Assembly: GCF_000504085.1 (NCBI RefSeq)
Contig: NC_022792.1
Coordinates: 248,001-312,000, forward strand
DNA length: 64,000 nt
From: Pseudothermotoga elfii DSM 9442 = NBRC 107921
Lineage (GTDB): Bacteria > Thermotogota > Thermotogae > Thermotogales > DSM-5069
Direction of reading: 5' to 3'
Shown: positions 63,809 to 64,000 of the stretch, one piece after another
Layout of the letters: each line of letters begins with the position of its first letter
How positions within the stretch are numbered: the stretch's first letter is position 1
Notes under the pieces: generated by a model
Told to the model about the DNA's origin: nothing
Seen by the model: the letters and a program-made list of their open reading frames with translations, nothing else
Database searches by the model: none
Program-made: the position numbers and the translations under genes

Positions 63809-64000
63809 TTATATAAATGCTTTGCCCGTGACTATCAAAAGGCCGATTGTAACGAGTATTGCAGAAGCAAGATATCTAAAAAATCTTTCCCATTTTGGTG
63901 TTGAAAAACTGATTTTTGAGAAAACCCTCGAGATCACACTACCAATTGTCAAAAAAGGTATCGATATTCCTAAGGAGTATATAAACAGTAAAAAAGAACC
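63809..64000 (-). CDS. CcdA/DsbD-type membrane protein, C-terminal 63 residues only
   Basis: The window edge cuts this gene; only the C-terminus is visible. It reads LLFIYSLGISIPFLTIGSV followed by a charged loop and a final hydrophobic helix (LASAILVTIGLLIVTGKAF). The YSLGxxIPF motif is typical of CcdA/DsbD transmembrane domains, which carry electrons from cytoplasmic thioredoxin across the membrane. The downstream thioredoxin-fold gene supports this. Confidence 0.78.
   Translation of the reverse strand, partial: GSFLLFIYSLGISIPFLTIGSVISRVFSKISFSTPKWERFFRYLASAILVTIGLLIVTGKAFI

Noticed and set aside
1-64000. CRISPR arrays, insertion sequences, prophage or toxin-antitoxin pairs
   Set aside because: I saw no spaced direct repeats, transposase or integrase frames, or paired small genes of those types; the genes are ordinary chromosomal ones.

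Overview
The window looks like chromosomal DNA of a thermophilic, flagellated, anaerobic member of the Thermotogae, most like Thermotoga/Pseudothermotoga. This rests on gene content recalled from that group: an Rnf operon next to glgD/glgC and dprA, archaeal-type phosphoglycerate mutase, an MpgII-like glycosylase with an iron-sulfur cluster, M18, M55 and DUF4438 proteins, and secreted beta-barrel proteins ending in Phe. I could not run a search, so the genus is an inference. The DNA is A+T-rich and very tightly packed, with many 4-nt start/stop overlaps (ATGA or GTGA) and frequent GTG and TTG starts preceded by strong Shine-Dalgarno (SD) sequences. No gene-free stretch exceeds 300 nt; the longest is about 260 nt, upstream of gdh. 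I saw no CRISPR array, insertion sequence, prophage or rRNA, and one tRNA.

Layout. 1-9.4 kb: a truncated S58 peptidase, ogt, a class A penicillin-binding protein, the convergent proS-ftsY pair, an HD-GYP sensor and an M18 aminopeptidase. 9.4-13.3 kb (minus strand): a beta-barrel protein, a lipoprotein, a protein with EF-hand-like loops, and a D-aminopeptidase. 13.4-22.8 kb: an NlpC/P60 hydrolase, then a two-domain glycosyltransferase, two nucleotide-sugar epimerases, flagellin and another glycosyltransferase. This is a probable flagellin glycosylation locus with a sigma-28 promoter and a CsrA-like leader. 22.8-29.1 kb: a GntR regulator, a 15-nt palindrome, a cyclase-family hydrolase, a sodium:solute symporter fused to two winged-helix domains, an isopropylmalate/homocitrate-synthase-like enzyme and glutamate dehydrogenase.

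29.1-33.4 kb (minus strand): a five-gene overlapping array with a LUD protein, an M20 peptidase, an OadA-type carboxyltransferase, an AcpS-HPPK fusion and a small helical protein. 33.5-38.1 kb: ridA, a calcium-type P-ATPase, a small barrel protein and DUF4438. 38.2-41 kb: an MpgII-like glycosylase, tRNA-Ser(GGA), rimP, nusA and fur. 41-45.9 kb (minus strand): rbgA, a TPR protein, apgM and comEC. 46-57.3 kb: one uninterrupted run of 13 genes, glgD-glgC-unknown-pseudopilin-radical SAM-rnfCDGEAB-dprA-ackA. 57.2-64 kb: a methyltransferase, a beta-helix secreted protein, a half-size ABC exporter, an aminotransferase, a membrane protein, and a thioredoxin-like protein next to a CcdA-type gene cut by the window edge.

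The most unusual items are the transporter with a C-terminal tandem DNA-binding-like module in an operon with its own GntR regulator, the AcpS-HPPK fusion, the two-site leader of the flagellin mRNA, the flagellin sugar-modification island, and a naturally short RnfB.
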